Of a DNA stretch of 25,425 nucleotides, positions 1-6,762 are shown one piece after another. Where the stretch lies: contig JBOGZD010000033.1 in the NCBI GenBank assembly GCA_050697155.1, positions 1 to 25,425 of the forward strand, given 5' to 3'. A program made the position numbers and the translations under genes. Positions within the stretch are counted from its first letter, which is position 1. Every line of letters starts with the position of its first letter. This stretch comes from JBOGZD01 sp050697155. GTDB taxonomy: Bacteria > Actinomycetota > Thermoleophilia > Solirubrobacterales > 70-9. The notes beneath the pieces were generated by a model that ran no database searches, was not told the DNA's origin, and saw nothing but the letters and a program-made list of their open reading frames with translations.

Positions 1-2
1 CG

Positions 3-470
3 AGCCCTAAGGTCAGGCGCGTGAAGGCCGTGCCGATCGAGAAGGGCCGCCGCACGGTCGTCTATTCGCTGGAGCTAAAGGGGCTGCGTGGCGGCGAGCA
101 ACTCGCGGTGCGGGCCCGGCTGGCGACCAGCGCCGCGCGACTGCCCGAGGCGGCGCGGATCACTACCCGGCTCTTCCTCGCCGACGAGCCCGACCAGCGC
201 GAGCCGGGCGGAGAGGCGAAGCGGGTCGCCTCCTTCAACGGCCACGTGTCGAGGTTCAACGGCTTCAACTGCTTGCCGGAGGACGAGCGATCCGTGACCG
301 AGAAGGTGGGCGCGCTGCGGATCACGCGGGCGCCGTCGAAGCCGCTCTACCTGAACCTGGTCGCGGTCAGTGCGGCGCCGTTCGGCAGGATCCCGGCCGG
401 CAGCGGGCTGCCGGTCCTCGATGACGGCTGGATCAAGGCCGTGCGCTACCCGCCCGACCTCGACGGCTGA
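3..470 (+). CDS. Unrecognised protein, probably 5'-truncated by the window edge
   Basis: The frame is open from the first complete codon at position 3 to a TGA at 468-470, so the gene probably begins outside the window. A GTG at 21 could also be a start, giving 149 residues, with a weak AAGG about 8 nt before it. No signal peptide or membrane segment is visible in the part shown. The visible sequence alternates short hydrophobic and charged stretches, suggesting a beta-rich fold, and ends with an Asp-Leu-Asp-Gly tail. I do not recognise a family. The next gene encodes a secreted protein, so this could be the C-terminal part of an extracellular protein, but that is only inference from position. 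Confidence 0.55.
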   Translation, partial: SPKVRRVKAVPIEKGRRTVVYSLELKGLRGGEQLAVRARLATSAARLPEAARITTRLFLADEPDQREPGGEAKRVASFNGHVSRFNGFNCLPEDERSVTEKVGALRITRAPSKPLYLNLVAVSAAPFGRIPAGSGLPVLDDGWIKAVRYPPDLDG

Positions 471-521
471 CGGCGCCGGAGAGCCGGGAGGGCTCCCGTG
501 TGACAGGATCGCGGCATCGGG

Positions 522-2681
522 TTGCTTCGAGGGGTCACGATCGCGGTTGGGGCTGTGGTGGCGGGGCTTGCGGCCGCCGCCGGCTCGGTTGGCGCAGCCT
601 TCGCGGAGGCGCCGGGGACAGCCGGCCCGATCACCCTCGAGGCGGGCGACTACGCGCTCAGTAAGCCCGTCCGCGATCTCAGGGCCCGGGACCGCCTGCG
701 CAACTCCGGCACCACCGCGCGTCCCCGCGTCAACCCGCTCGCCGACGAGCCGGACAAGGGCAGACGCGGAACTTGGAATCGGGGCGAGGTGCCGACCGAC
801 CCGCTCGCCGCGGCTTCGCGCGCCGCTACGGGCCGCACCCCGGCCCCCGACCTTGTCTTCGACGGCACGGCCAATCCGTTCGCTTGTGGCGGCTGCAGCC
901 CGCCGGACACGATCGGCGACGTGGGGCCGAACCACTACATCCAGATGGTCAACGCGACCAAGGTCGCGATCTACAACAAGGCGGGGGGCTTGCATGTGCC
1001 GGCGTTCGATCTCGGCGACCTGTGGCCGAGCGGTCCGTGCACCGCCAACGCCGGCGACCCGGTCGTCGTCTATGACGAGCTGGCGGACCGGTGGCTGCTG
1101 AGCCAGTTCGCCGACCCGAACCACCTCTGCTTCGCGATCTCGCAGGCGGCTGATCCGACGGGCGCGTATCACCTATTCACGTTCGACGTCGGTCAGTTCC
1201 CCGACTACTTCAAGGTCGGGGTTTGGCCATCCGGCTACTTCGTCTCGGCCAACGAGTCGACCTATACCGCGTACGCCTTCGACCGCACCAAGATGCTCGC
1301 CGGCGACGCCACCGCCTCGGGCGTCAAGTTCGCCGGCGAGGACAACTTCCTCCTCCCGGCCGACGTCGACGGAACCACGCCGCCGGCCGACCCGGGCGGG
1401 CTCTTCTACACCTTCAAGGACAGCGCCTCCCACGACCCTCCGGGGGCGGGCGACCCCGATCGGATCGAGCTCTTTCAGCTCACCCCGGACTTCACGACAC
1501 CGCTCGACAGCACTTTCGACCTGATCGAGACGATCCCGATCGCCTCGTTCACCTACACGGTCTGCGGGTTCTTCAACCTCAACTGCATCCGCCAGCAGGG
1601 CACCACCCAGAGGGTTGACGCGGTCAGCGAGTGGCCGATGCACCGCTTCGCCTACCGCGGCTTCCCCGGCCAAGAGGTGCTGCTCGGCAACTTCACCGTC
1701 GACACGGGAACCACCCAGGAGGGCGCCGGGATCCGCTGGTTCGAACTGCGCAACACCGGCTCCGGCTGGAACCTGTTCCAGGAGGGAACCCACGACCCGA
1801 ACGATGGCCACGATCGCTTCATGGGCAGCATCGCCATGGACAGCGACGGCAACATCGCCCTCGGGTACTCGGTCTCCAGCAGCACACTGAACCCGAGCAT
1901 CCGCTACGCAACCCGGGCTCCGGCTGACGCCGCCGGCACCCTGCAGGCGGAGCAGACGTTGCAGGCCGGCGGGGGCTCCCAGACCGGGTCGAATCGCTGG
2001 GGCGATTACAGCGCGATGTCGATCGACCCGGCGACCGACTGCTTCTGGTACACGAACGAGTACTACAACCCGAGCTCGGGATCGAACTGGAAGACGGCGA
2101 TCGGAACGTTCGGGTTGGCAGCCGGCGGCTGCGCGCCGCCCGATGACGACGGCGATGGCTTCGACGACCTGAACGACAACTGCCCGACCGTTCCGAACAC
2201 CGATCAGACCGACACCGACGACGACGGTGAGGGTGACGCGTGCGATGCGGACGACGACGGCGATGGCGTCCCAGACCCCGACGACAACTGCCCGACGGTT
2301 CCGAATGCCAATCAGGCCGATGCTGACGGCGACGGGATCGGCGATGCGTGCGACACGTCGCCGCCACCACCGCCGCCACCGCCACCGCCGGGCGGGGGTG
2401 GGGGCGGCCCGGTCGTCGGGCCGCCCGAAACCGAGATCACGAAGTCGAAGATCAAGCGCAACGCGGCCAGGGCCAAGTTCAAGTTCAGGGGCAGCGGCGG
2501 CGCGGCTCCGCTCAGTTTCAAGTGCAAGCTCGACCGGAGGCCGTTCAAGGCCTGCAAGTCGCCGCGCAAGTACAAGAACCTGAAGCGGGGGAAGCACAAG
2601 TTCAAGGTCCGCGCGGTGGGCGCCGACGGACAGGTCGACCCGAGGCCGGCGAAGAAGAAGTTCAGGATCCCGCGCAAGTAA
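522..2681 (+). CDS. Secreted protein with thrombospondin type-3 repeats and a basic C-terminal domain
   Basis: 719 residues from a TTG start. Residues 1-29 look like a signal peptide: an Arg near the start, then a hydrophobic Ala/Val/Gly run ending in AFAEA. Residues 110-535 form a large extracellular domain with motifs such as GDVGPNHYIQMVN and DRWLLSQF. I associate these with an unnamed family of bacterial secreted, probably beta-propeller-like, proteins. Residues 540-620 hold two thrombospondin type-3 calcium-binding repeats (DDDGDG...NCPTVPN...GDACD). A linker of ten prolines and six glycines follows. The last 84 residues, from about 636, form a Cys-containing domain related to the FxCxLD...G.H.F.VRA modules common in Thermoleophilia, here packed with about 30 Lys/Arg and only about 5 acidic residues. 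No LPxTG anchor is seen. The TTG is chosen because it keeps the signal peptide; no strong ribosome-binding site is visible. Confidence 0.85.
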   Translation: MLRGVTIAVGAVVAGLAAAAGSVGAAFAEAPGTAGPITLEAGDYALSKPVRDLRARDRLRNSGTTARPRVNPLADEPDKGRRGTWNRGEVPTDPLAAASRAATGRTPAPDLVFDGTANPFACGGCSPPDTIGDVGPNHYIQMVNATKVAIYNKAGGLHVPAFDLGDLWPSGPCTANAGDPVVVYDELADRWLLSQFADPNHLCFAISQAADPTGAYHLFTFDVGQFPDYFKVGVWPSGYFVSANESTYTAYAFDRTKMLAGDATASGVKFAGEDNFLLPADVDGTTPPADPGGLFYTFKDSASHDPPGAGDPDRIELFQLTPDFTTPLDSTFDLIETIPIASFTYTVCGFFNLNCIRQQGTTQRVDAVSEWPMHRFAYRGFPGQEVLLGNFTVDTGTTQEGAGIRWFELRNTGSGWNLFQEGTHDPNDGHDRFMGSIAMDSDGNIALGYSVSSSTLNPSIRYATRAPADAAGTLQAEQTLQAGGGSQTGSNRWGDYSAMSIDPATDCFWYTNEYYNPSSGSNWKTAIGTFGLAAGGCAPPDDDGDGFDDLNDNCPTVPNTDQTDTDDDGEGDACDADDDGDGVPDPDDNCPTVPNANQADADGDGIGDACDTSPPPPPPPPPPGGGGGGPVVGPPETEITKSKIKRNAARAKFKFRGSGGAAPLSFKCKLDRRPFKACKSPRKYKNLKRGKHKFKVRAVGADGQVDPRPAKKKFRIPRK

Positions 2682-2733
2682 CGGCGCCGAATCGACACGC
2701 CTCCGTGCCGATGCGTCGGATCGCGTCCGTACG

Positions 2734-2747
2734 ATCGACCGGTCGAT
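2734..2747. promoter_or_regulatory. Perfect 14-bp palindrome overlapping the radA start codon
   Basis: ATCGACCGGTCGAT is its own reverse complement, and its last two bases are the A and T of the radA ATG at 2746. A TANNNT box (TACGAT, 2730-2735) overlaps its left edge. A protein bound here would cover the probable start of transcription and translation. It does not match the actinobacterial LexA box (GAAC-N4-GTTC). Operator function is inference. Confidence 0.4.
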
Positions 2748-4137
2748 GGCGCGGTCGAGTTCCTACGTCTGTCAATCGTGCGGGCATGAGGTGCTTGCGT
2801 GGTCGGGCCGCTGCGCGGGGTGCGGCGAGTGGAACACCCTGGTGGAGACGCCGGCGGAGGCGGCCGCCGCCGGCGGTCGGGGAGGGAGGGAACGCCGCAG
2901 GAGCGGCGCGAAGGCCCCGCGGCCGGTCCCGCTGCGCGACGTCTCGGCGCCCGAGGTGGCGCGGCTGCGGACCGCGATCGGCGAGCTCGATCGGGTGCTC
3001 GGCGGCGGCCTGGTCCCCGGCTCGCTCGTGCTCCTCGGCGGTTCACCGGGGATCGGCAAGTCGACGCTGACCGGGATGGCGCTCGGCAACCTCGGCGCCG
3101 CCGGCCACCGGGTGCTCTACGTCTCCGGCGAGGAGTCGGCGGCGCAGGTGCGATTGCGGGCCGAACGCCTGGGGGAGGCGGCGCTGGCGGTGCCCGCCCT
3201 GGCCGAGACCTCGCTCGGTGCGGTGCTGGCGGCGCTCGAGGCCGAGCGCCCCGCCGCCTGCGTGATCGACTCGGTGCAGACGCTGCACGCCGAGGGGATG
3301 AGCGGCGCGCCGGGGTCGGTGGGCCAGGTGCGTGAGGCGGCGAGCGCGGTGATGGAGGTGGCGAAGCGGATCGACTGCGCCGTGATCCTGGTCGGCCACG
3401 TGACCAAGGAGGGTGCGGTCGCCGGACCCCGGGTGCTCGAGCACCTGGTCGACTGCGTGCTGCTGTTCGAGGGCGAGCGCGAGCGCAGCTTTCGCACGAT
3501 CCGCGCGCTCAAGAACCGGTTCGGCGCCACCAGCGAGGTGGGCGTTTTCGAGATGCGCGCCGGCGGGCTGGTCGAGGTCGCCGATCCCTCGGCCCGTTTC
3601 GTCGGCGAGGCCAGCGCGGCTCCGGGCTCCGTCGTCCTGGCCGCGATGGAGGGCAGCCGCCCGCTGCTGGTCGAGGTGCAGGCGCTCGTGGCCCCGACCG
3701 AGATCGTCCCCCCGCGCCGGACCGCGACGGGGATCGACCGCAACCGCCTGGCGATGGTGCTCGCGGTCCTCGCCCGCCACGGCGGACCGTCGCTCGCCGG
3801 CGCCGACGTGTTCGTCAACGTCGCCGGCGGCGTTCGGGTCGACGAGCCGGGCGCCGATCTGGCGGTAGCGCTGGCGATCGCCTCCGCGCATCGCGGCGAA
3901 GCGCTCGCCGACGGCGATGGGCGCCCGCTGGCCTGCTTCGGCGAGGTCGGCCTCACTGGCGAGCTGCGCCCGGTCGGCCACGCCGACCGCCGCGTGGCCG
4001 AGGCGCTCAAGTTCGGCCTCGGCCCGGTGCTCGCGCCGCCCGGCGGCGAGCGGCCGGACGGGGTGCGGGAGGCGGCCACCCTGGCCGAGGCGCTGCGGGC
4101 AGCGTCGCGGGCGCCCGCGCGCGCGGCCGCCGCCTGA
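2746..4137 (+). CDS. radA: DNA repair protein RadA
   Basis: 463 residues, normal length for RadA (Sms), a RecA-like ATPase that drives branch migration and processes recombination intermediates in the cytoplasm. The N-terminal C4 zinc finger uses Cys9, Cys12, Cys23 and Cys26. The Walker A motif GGSPGIGKST lies at residues 98-107, Walker B-like CVIDS at about 172-176, and the diagnostic KNRFG motif at 256-260. The C-terminal third is the Lon-protease-like domain, with VFVNVAGGVRVDEPGADLAVALAI and GEVGLTGELRPV-type stretches but no protease function expected. The start is fixed by the zinc finger beginning a few residues after the ATG. It precedes disA, an ancient pairing: in Bacillus RadA restrains DisA activity. 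A palindrome and TACGAT box sit over its start. Confidence 0.97.
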   Translation: MARSSSYVCQSCGHEVLAWSGRCAGCGEWNTLVETPAEAAAAGGRGGRERRRSGAKAPRPVPLRDVSAPEVARLRTAIGELDRVLGGGLVPGSLVLLGGSPGIGKSTLTGMALGNLGAAGHRVLYVSGEESAAQVRLRAERLGEAALAVPALAETSLGAVLAALEAERPAACVIDSVQTLHAEGMSGAPGSVGQVREAASAVMEVAKRIDCAVILVGHVTKEGAVAGPRVLEHLVDCVLLFEGERERSFRTIRALKNRFGATSEVGVFEMRAGGLVEVADPSARFVGEASAAPGSVVLAAMEGSRPLLVEVQALVAPTEIVPPRRTATGIDRNRLAMVLAVLARHGGPSLAGADVFVNVAGGVRVDEPGADLAVALAIASAHRGEALADGDGRPLACFGEVGLTGELRPVGHADRRVAEALKFGLGPVLAPPGGERPDGVREAATLAEALRAASRAPARAAAA

Positions 4138-4167
4138 CGACCCTCAGATCCGCCCACCCCGCCGGCG

Positions 4168-4184
4168 GGGGCTTGACAAGCCCC
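4168..4184 (+). terminator. Hairpin between radA and disA
   Basis: GGGGCTT, a GAC loop, then AAGCCCC: a perfect 7-bp stem 30 bases after the radA stop. No T-run follows, so it could be a weak terminator, an mRNA end-protecting hairpin or an operator. It contains a TTGACA (4173-4178) resembling a -35 box, but no convincing -10 box lies 16-18 bp further on. The 143-bp interval 4138-4280 has no other clear feature. Confidence 0.4.
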
Positions 4185-4280
4185 AATCCGACGTATCCAC
4201 ACGGGATTCGGCGGAATGCGCATGCAGCAGGGCGTTTGCCATCATGGCTGATCGTGGGCGCGCCGCACTCCGGGGACGAG

Positions 4281-5363
4281 TTGACCGAGCTGGAGGCGCG
4301 GCAGGACCCCAGGCTCATGCGGGCGCTCGACATCGTCGCGCCCGGGACCGCGCTTCGCGAGGGCATCGACAACATCGTCCACTCGCGGACGGGCGGCCTG
4401 ATCCTGATCGCCGAGGCCGACGACGTTTCCTTCCTCTTCTCGGGCGGGATCAGGCTCGACGTCGACTACACCCCGGCGCTGCTCTACCAGCTCGCGAAGA
4501 TGGACGGCGCGATCGTGATGCCGCCGTCCGGTGACCAGATCTGCTGGGCGAACGTGCAGCTGATGCCTGATCCGACCATCCTCTCGATGGAGACCGGTAC
4601 CCGCCACCGGACCGCCGAGCGAGTCTCGAAGCAGACCAAGGCGCTGGTGATCGCGATCTCCCAGCAGCGCGACGTGGTCTCGCTCTACGTCGAGGGGATC
4701 AAGTACATCCTCCAGGAGATCCCGACGGTGCTCTCGAAGGCGAACCAGGGGCTGGCGACGCTGGAGAAGTACCGCGCCCGGCTCGACCAGGTCTCGGGCC
4801 GGCTGACCGCGCTCGAGTTCGCCGGCGGGGTCGTCCTCTACGACGTGCTCGCGGTGCTCCAGCGGGCCGAGATGGTGACCCGGATGGGCGCCGAGGTCGA
4901 GCGCTACATCATCGAGCTCGGCGCCGAGGGCCGGCTGATCGAGATGCAGCTCGAGGAGACGGTCGTAGGGGTGATGGCCGAGCGCGTGGCCCTCGTTCGC
5001 GACTACAGCACCGTCGACTCCGAGCACGGGCTGGAGATGACGCTGGGCGAGCTCGCCGCCCTCCAGCACCAGGAGCTCCTCGACTTCGGTCGCCTCGCCG
5101 AGCTGCTCGGCTACGACCGCAAGACCAACACCCTGGACTTCCCCGTCACCCCGCGCGGTTACCGCGCGCTCTCCCGTGTCCCCCGGCTGCCTCGGCTCGT
5201 GGCGCAGAAGGTCGTCACTCACTTCGGCGACCTCGAGTCGTTGCTCGCGGCACAGGGGAGCGATCTGGAGGAGATCGACGGGGTGGGGGAGGCCCGCGCG
5301 AAGGAGATCCGAGAGGGCCTTCGCCGGCTTCAGGAGGTCGACCTCGTCGACCGCTACGGATAA
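4281..5363 (+). CDS. disA: DNA integrity scanning diadenylate cyclase DisA
   Basis: Makes cyclic di-AMP from two ATP and scans DNA for branched structures. The DAC domain has the catalytic DGA motif at residues 75-77 and the RHR motif at 108-110 (GTRHRTAER), counting from TTG 4281. A helical spine follows, then a C-terminal helix-hairpin-helix DNA-binding domain (RLPRLVAQKVV..., EIDGVGEARAKEI, about residues 300-355). The frame is open back to a TTG at 4173, but that codon lies inside an inverted repeat, and using it would add 36 residues unlike the family. TTG 4281 follows GGGGACGAG, gives 360 residues like characterised DisA, and places DGA and RHR close to their numbering in Bacillus DisA. 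GTG 4254 and ATG 4317 are alternatives. It lies between radA and carD. Confidence 0.95.
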   Translation: MTELEARQDPRLMRALDIVAPGTALREGIDNIVHSRTGGLILIAEADDVSFLFSGGIRLDVDYTPALLYQLAKMDGAIVMPPSGDQICWANVQLMPDPTILSMETGTRHRTAERVSKQTKALVIAISQQRDVVSLYVEGIKYILQEIPTVLSKANQGLATLEKYRARLDQVSGRLTALEFAGGVVLYDVLAVLQRAEMVTRMGAEVERYIIELGAEGRLIEMQLEETVVGVMAERVALVRDYSTVDSEHGLEMTLGELAALQHQELLDFGRLAELLGYDRKTNTLDFPVTPRGYRALSRVPRLPRLVAQKVVTHFGDLESLLAAQGSDLEEIDGVGEARAKEIREGLRRLQEVDLVDRYG

Positions 5364-5366
5364 ACG

Positions 5367-5389
5367 GGCGGCCGCCGGGGGCGGCCGCC
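5367..5389 (+). promoter_or_regulatory. Perfect 10-bp hairpin between disA and carD
   Basis: GGCGGCCGCC, a GGG loop, then GGCGGCCGCC. The stem begins 3 nt after the disA TAA and ends 7 nt before the carD Shine-Dalgarno sequence. There is no T-run. It may be an intercistronic hairpin that sets carD translation, an RNA-processing or stability element, or an attenuator. Each arm is itself a palindrome, so intermolecular pairing is also possible. Confidence 0.5.
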
Positions 5390-5396
5390 TCGAATC

Positions 5397-5403
5397 AAGG
5401 AGG
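5397..5403 (+). promoter_or_regulatory. Strong Shine-Dalgarno of carD
   Basis: AAGGAGG is a full match to the anti-Shine-Dalgarno core. It is followed by a 5-nt spacer (CACAC) and then ATT at 5409. No ATG, GTG or TTG lies in the carD frame between the upstream disA stop and codon 40, so this site decides the start. Confidence 0.8.
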
Positions 5404-5408
5404 CACAC

Positions 5409-5978
5409 ATTCCCGATCTAGCAGTAGAGGAGCCCGCAGAAGTCGACGACATCGAGCTCGCGCCGGGGGAGTGCGAGTTCGACGAAGGCGACAACGTCGT
5501 CTATCCGCATCACGGGGCGGGGGTCGTGCTGAAGAAGGAGACGCGCGACCTGATGGGCGAGAAGCGGGACTACCTCACGATCAAGATCCTGCACAACCAA
5601 ATGACGGTGATGGTGCCCTGCGAGAACGCTCATCGAGCGGGGCTGAGAAGGGTGATCGACGAAGAACAGGTGCGGCGCGTGATCGACGTGCTCACCGGCG
5701 ACGTCTCGGAGATGCCGAAGAACTGGAACCGCCGGTTCAAGTACAACCGGGAGAAGATCAAGACAGGGGACGTCTACGAGCTCGCGGAGGTCGTCCGCAA
5801 CCTGGCGATCCGCGAGTGGGAGAAGGGTCTCTCGACGGGCGAGAAGCAGATGTACACCAGGGCGAAGAAGATCCTCGCCTCGGAGTTCATGTACGCCCGC
5901 GACACCGACGCCGAGGGCGCTGAGGCCTACATCGACGAGCTGCTGGAGGAGCGCTTCGGCGCCACGGCCCCAGCCTGA
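5409..5978 (+). CDS. carD: CarD-family transcriptional regulator, apparent ATT start
   Basis: CarD binds the RNA polymerase beta subunit and stabilises open promoter complexes, notably at rRNA and housekeeping promoters. From ATT 5409 the product is 189 residues. Residues 1-23 are an acidic extension; residues 24-80 are the Tudor-like polymerase-interacting domain (EGDNVVYPHHGAGVV at 26-40, then MVPCEN); the rest is the helical DNA-binding domain with the conserved Trp (KNWNRRFKYN) and REWEKGLS...ARKIL-type helices. The first ATG/GTG/TTG in frame is GTG 5526, which would remove the start of the Tudor domain including VVYPHHG, so it cannot be the real start. The frame upstream is closed only by the disA TAA at 5361. 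The acidic extension is absent from Mycobacterium CarD, which starts close to the VGDTVVYPHHG region. The neighbour ispD follows 10 nt after the stop. Confidence 0.93.
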   Translation: MPDLAVEEPAEVDDIELAPGECEFDEGDNVVYPHHGAGVVLKKETRDLMGEKRDYLTIKILHNQMTVMVPCENAHRAGLRRVIDEEQVRRVIDVLTGDVSEMPKNWNRRFKYNREKIKTGDVYELAEVVRNLAIREWEKGLSTGEKQMYTRAKKILASEFMYARDTDAEGAEAYIDELLEERFGATAPA

Positions 5979-5988
5979 GGCCCAGCAC

Positions 5989-6702
5989 ACGACCGCGCTG
6001 ATCGCGGCCGCCGGTTCCGGAGAGAGGCTCGGAGCCGGCGGCCCGAAGGCGCTGGTGGACCTTGCCGGGTGGCCGATGGTTGCGTGGTGCCTGGAGGCGT
6101 TCGCGGCGGCTGAGGCCGTCGGCGCCGCAATCGTTGCTGCTCCTCCTGATCACGTAGAGGGGGTGGGTCGGGTGGCTCCTGCGGGCATCGAGGTCGAGGT
6201 TGTGCCTGGGGGAAAGACGCGGGCGGAGTCCGTCGCCCGCGCGCTGGAGCACGCGGACACCGAGATGGTTGCCGTTCACGACGCGGCTCGGCCGCTGGTG
6301 ACCCCCGAGCTGATCGACGCGCTGTTGGCGAAACTCATGGGCCGGCCCGACGCCGCCGGGGTGATCGCCGCCGCGGCGCTCACCGACACCGTCAAGCGCG
6401 CCCGCGAGCCGCGCCCTGCCAGGGGCGAGTTCCTCCGCGGCGGCCCGACGGTGGCGAAGACCGAGAGCCGCGACCACCTCTGGGCCGCGCAGACCCCGCA
6501 GGTGTTCCGCGCCGAGGCGTTGCGCGAGGCGCACGCCGCCGACCCGCAGCGGGTCGCCGCGGCGACGGACGACGCGATGCTGGTCGAGAAGGCGGGCGGC
6601 AAGGTGCTGATCGAGCCCGCGCCGCCGGAGAACCTCAAGGTGACGACCACGCTCGACCTCCGCCTCGCTGAACTCCTGCTCGCGGCACGCAGCTCGAGCT
6701 GA
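5989..6702 (+). CDS. ispD: 2-C-methyl-D-erythritol 4-phosphate cytidylyltransferase, no canonical start
   Basis: Third step of the MEP isoprenoid pathway: MEP + CTP gives CDP-ME. Motifs run from the N-terminus: the nucleotide loop AAAGSGERLGAGGPKAL, VPGGKTRAESVARAL, VAVHDAARPLVTPELID, AQTPQVFR, TDDAMLVE and the C-terminal ENLKVTT. The first ATG/GTG/TTG in this frame is GTG 6055, which lies after the nucleotide-binding loop and would give a dead enzyme. The frame is open back to 5683 inside carD with no canonical start. The most likely start is ACG 5989, one base away from ATG, 8 nt after a GAGG (5977-5980); this gives 237 residues beginning M-T-A-L-I-A-A-A-G. CTG 5998 or a +1 frameshift at the carD UGA are alternatives. 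Identity is sure; the start is not. Confidence 0.9.
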   Translation, partial: TTALIAAAGSGERLGAGGPKALVDLAGWPMVAWCLEAFAAAEAVGAAIVAAPPDHVEGVGRVAPAGIEVEVVPGGKTRAESVARALEHADTEMVAVHDAARPLVTPELIDALLAKLMGRPDAAGVIAAAALTDTVKRAREPRPARGEFLRGGPTVAKTESRDHLWAAQTPQVFRAEALREAHAADPQRVAAATDDAMLVEKAGGKVLIEPAPPENLKVTTTLDLRLAELLLAARSSS

Positions 6703-6718
6703 TCCGACGCGCGCCATC

Positions 6719-6762
6719 GAACGTCCCAGAAGGCCTGCTATAGCGGCTACTCCGGGACGTTC
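6719..6762. terminator. Bidirectional terminator-like inverted repeat between convergent ispD and DUF389 genes
   Basis: GAACGTCCC at 6719-6727 and GGGACGTTC at 6754-6762 form a perfect 9-bp inverted repeat with a 26-nt loop. The loop contains a smaller palindrome (GCTATAGC). It lies just after the ispD stop and overlaps the stop codon of the minus-strand gene, as expected of a shared terminator. There is no long T-run, so intrinsic termination is unproven. Confidence 0.45.

Noticed and set aside
75..1172. Long minus-strand open frame of 365 codons opposite the first two genes
   Set aside because: Arg/Val/Gly-rich with no motif; opposite well-supported coding sequence. Third-position GC makes such shadows routine here, as for the other long antisense frames (1173-2597, 3043-3981, 4242-5408, 8818-10890, 18453-20183).
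2353..2406. CCN/GGN run in the secreted protein gene as an unstable or mobile repeat
   Set aside because: It reads in frame as a Pro10-Gly6 linker between domains and varies in codon, as a normal linker does.
4173..4199. TTGACA at 4173 as a -35 box for disA
   Set aside because: No acceptable -10 box at 16-18 bp; the nearest TATCCA is at 15 bp and weak.
4173..4280. TTG 4173 as the disA start
   Set aside because: It lies in a perfect inverted repeat (4168-4184) and adds residues not seen in DisA; TTG 4281 gives the family length and motif numbering.
5526..5528. GTG 5526 as the carD start
   Set aside because: It would remove the beginning of the Tudor domain, including the conserved VVYPHHG, and has no ribosome-binding site.
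6055..6057. GTG 6055 as the ispD start
   Set aside because: It would delete the nucleotide-binding loop AAAGSGERLG...PK needed for catalysis.
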